Program-made: the position numbers and the translations under genes
From: Leifsonia williamsii
GTDB taxonomy: Bacteria > Actinomycetota > Actinomycetes > Actinomycetales > Microbacteriaceae
Direction of reading: 5' to 3'
DNA length: 64,000 nt
Assembly: GCF_030433685.1 (NCBI RefSeq)
Contig: NZ_JAROCF010000001.1
Location: 1,984,001 to 2,048,000 of the forward strand
Part shown: piece by piece, positions 63,480 through 64,000 of the stretch
How the letters are laid out: every line of letters begins with the position of its first letter
Position numbering within the stretch: position 1 is the stretch's first letter
The notes under the pieces: model-generated
Databases searched by the model: none
What the model was told of the DNA's origin: nothing
The model's input: only the letters and a program-made list of their open reading frames with translations

Positions 63480-64000
63480 TGCTGATCCTCCTCCCGCCCT
63501 CCGAGACGAAGAGGGACGGGGGAGCGGGTGCGCCCCTCGACCTCGGTGCCCTCCGTTTCCCGTCGCTCGCGCCGATCCGCCGCGAGGTGGTGGAGGCGGT
63601 GCTCGCGCTCTCCGAGGATCACGACGCCACCCTCCGCGCCCTGAAGCTCGGCCCGAAGCAGGCCGGAGAGGTGGAGCGCAACCGCGCCATCCCCTCCTCG
63701 CCGACGCATCCGGCGCTGCTCCGCTACACGGGCGTCCTGTACGACGCGCTCGACGCCGACTCTCTCACCGAGGCGCACTGGGCGTACGCGGCCGAGCACG
63801 TCGCGGTGCAGTCGGCGCTGCTGGGCATCGTCGGAGCGGCCGACCCGATCCCCGCCTACCGGCTCTCGTTCGACTCGCGTCTCTCGACGGAGCGGGGCGT
63901 GCCCTCCCTCAAGAAGCGGTGGGCCGCAGCGGGAGCCGCCGCGCTCGTGCAGCGTCCCGGGCTGATCCTCGACCTGCGCTCGGAGGGCTACGCCGCCCTC
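63479..64000 (+). CDS. yaaA: YaaA family peroxide-stress protein, N-terminal part (cut by window edge)
   Basis: The first 174 residues are visible: VLILLPPSETKRDGGAGAPL (YaaA/DUF328 start), LKLGPKQAGEVERNRAIPSS, LLRYTGVLYDALDADSL and AYRLSFDSRLSTERGVPSLK. In E. coli YaaA lowers free iron during hydrogen peroxide stress. The GTG at 63479 overlaps the last base of the kinase stop (TAGTG). The C-terminus lies outside the window. Confidence 0.85.
   Translation, partial: MLILLPPSETKRDGGAGAPLDLGALRFPSLAPIRREVVEAVLALSEDHDATLRALKLGPKQAGEVERNRAIPSSPTHPALLRYTGVLYDALDADSLTEAHWAYAAEHVAVQSALLGIVGAADPIPAYRLSFDSRLSTERGVPSLKKRWAAAGAAALVQRPGLILDLRSEGYAAL

Overview
The window is high-GC DNA with dense, often overlapping genes. 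It carries a full F1Fo ATP synthase operon (atpBEFHAGDC), a rho gene with a long Asn/Gln/Arg/Gly-rich insertion, an Arg-tRNA/argS/lysA/hom/thrC/thrB block, and many leaderless-type promoters. This points to an actinobacterium, most likely of the family Microbacteriaceae (Leifsonia-like). That placement is inferred from gene content and protein resemblance, not from a search.

Layout. (1) 1-8143, minus strand: a catabolic operon of NCS1-type permease, hydantoinase/oxoprolinase-family protein, three tandem DUF917 proteins, a PucR-type regulator and the start of a zinc alcohol dehydrogenase. Most genes overlap by 4 bp. This is the best candidate for an undescribed pathway. (2) 8290-16966: short monocistronic genes (Nudix, DUF1345, isochorismatase-like, a seven-repeat propeller protein, DUF1905, lipase maturation factor-like, an EEP nuclease-like protein, a LigD-type polymerase domain). 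(3) 17112-19150: an LigC-type ligase and an iron-box-controlled SIP-domain protein. The convergent gaps here hold REP-like elements and a 16-bp tandem array. (4) 19150-26596, minus strand: SDR, HExxH protein, flavin disulfide reductase, crotonase, then TPM-domain protein / PspA / arginase-family protein. (5) 26761-33059: PuuD-like amidotransferase, Pcm, epimerase, MscS, alpha/beta hydrolase, msrB-msrA. (6) 33060-33510: a low-GC patch with a small membrane-protein gene interrupted by an in-frame TGA. (7) 33504-43049: rlmC preceded by tRNA-Arg(CCG), a lipoprotein, argS, an LmeA-like protein and the lysA-hom-thrC-thrB amino-acid operon. (8) 43067-54155: rho (with a coupled leader ORF), prfA, a lower-GC hypothetical gene with a palindrome over its ribosome binding site, cysE, cysK, prmC, a TetR regulator divergent from a DrrAB-like ABC exporter, a HAD phosphatase and the Sua5/TsaC protein. 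(9) 54157-62920: a WecA/TagO-like transferase, an AtpI-like protein and the ATP synthase operon. A small P-loop kinase and the start of yaaA follow.

How the genes work together. Rho, PrfA, PrmC (which methylates release factors), Sua5, RlmC, ArgS and tRNA-Arg form a gene-expression neighbourhood that runs into the ATP synthase operon, a common actinobacterial arrangement. LysA, Hom, ThrC and ThrB convert meso-diaminopimelate to lysine and aspartate semialdehyde to threonine. CysE and CysK make cysteine. No CRISPR array, phage module or transposase was seen. The novelty lies in the DUF917 operon, the small leader ORFs and palindromes, the repeats, and the interrupted small gene.
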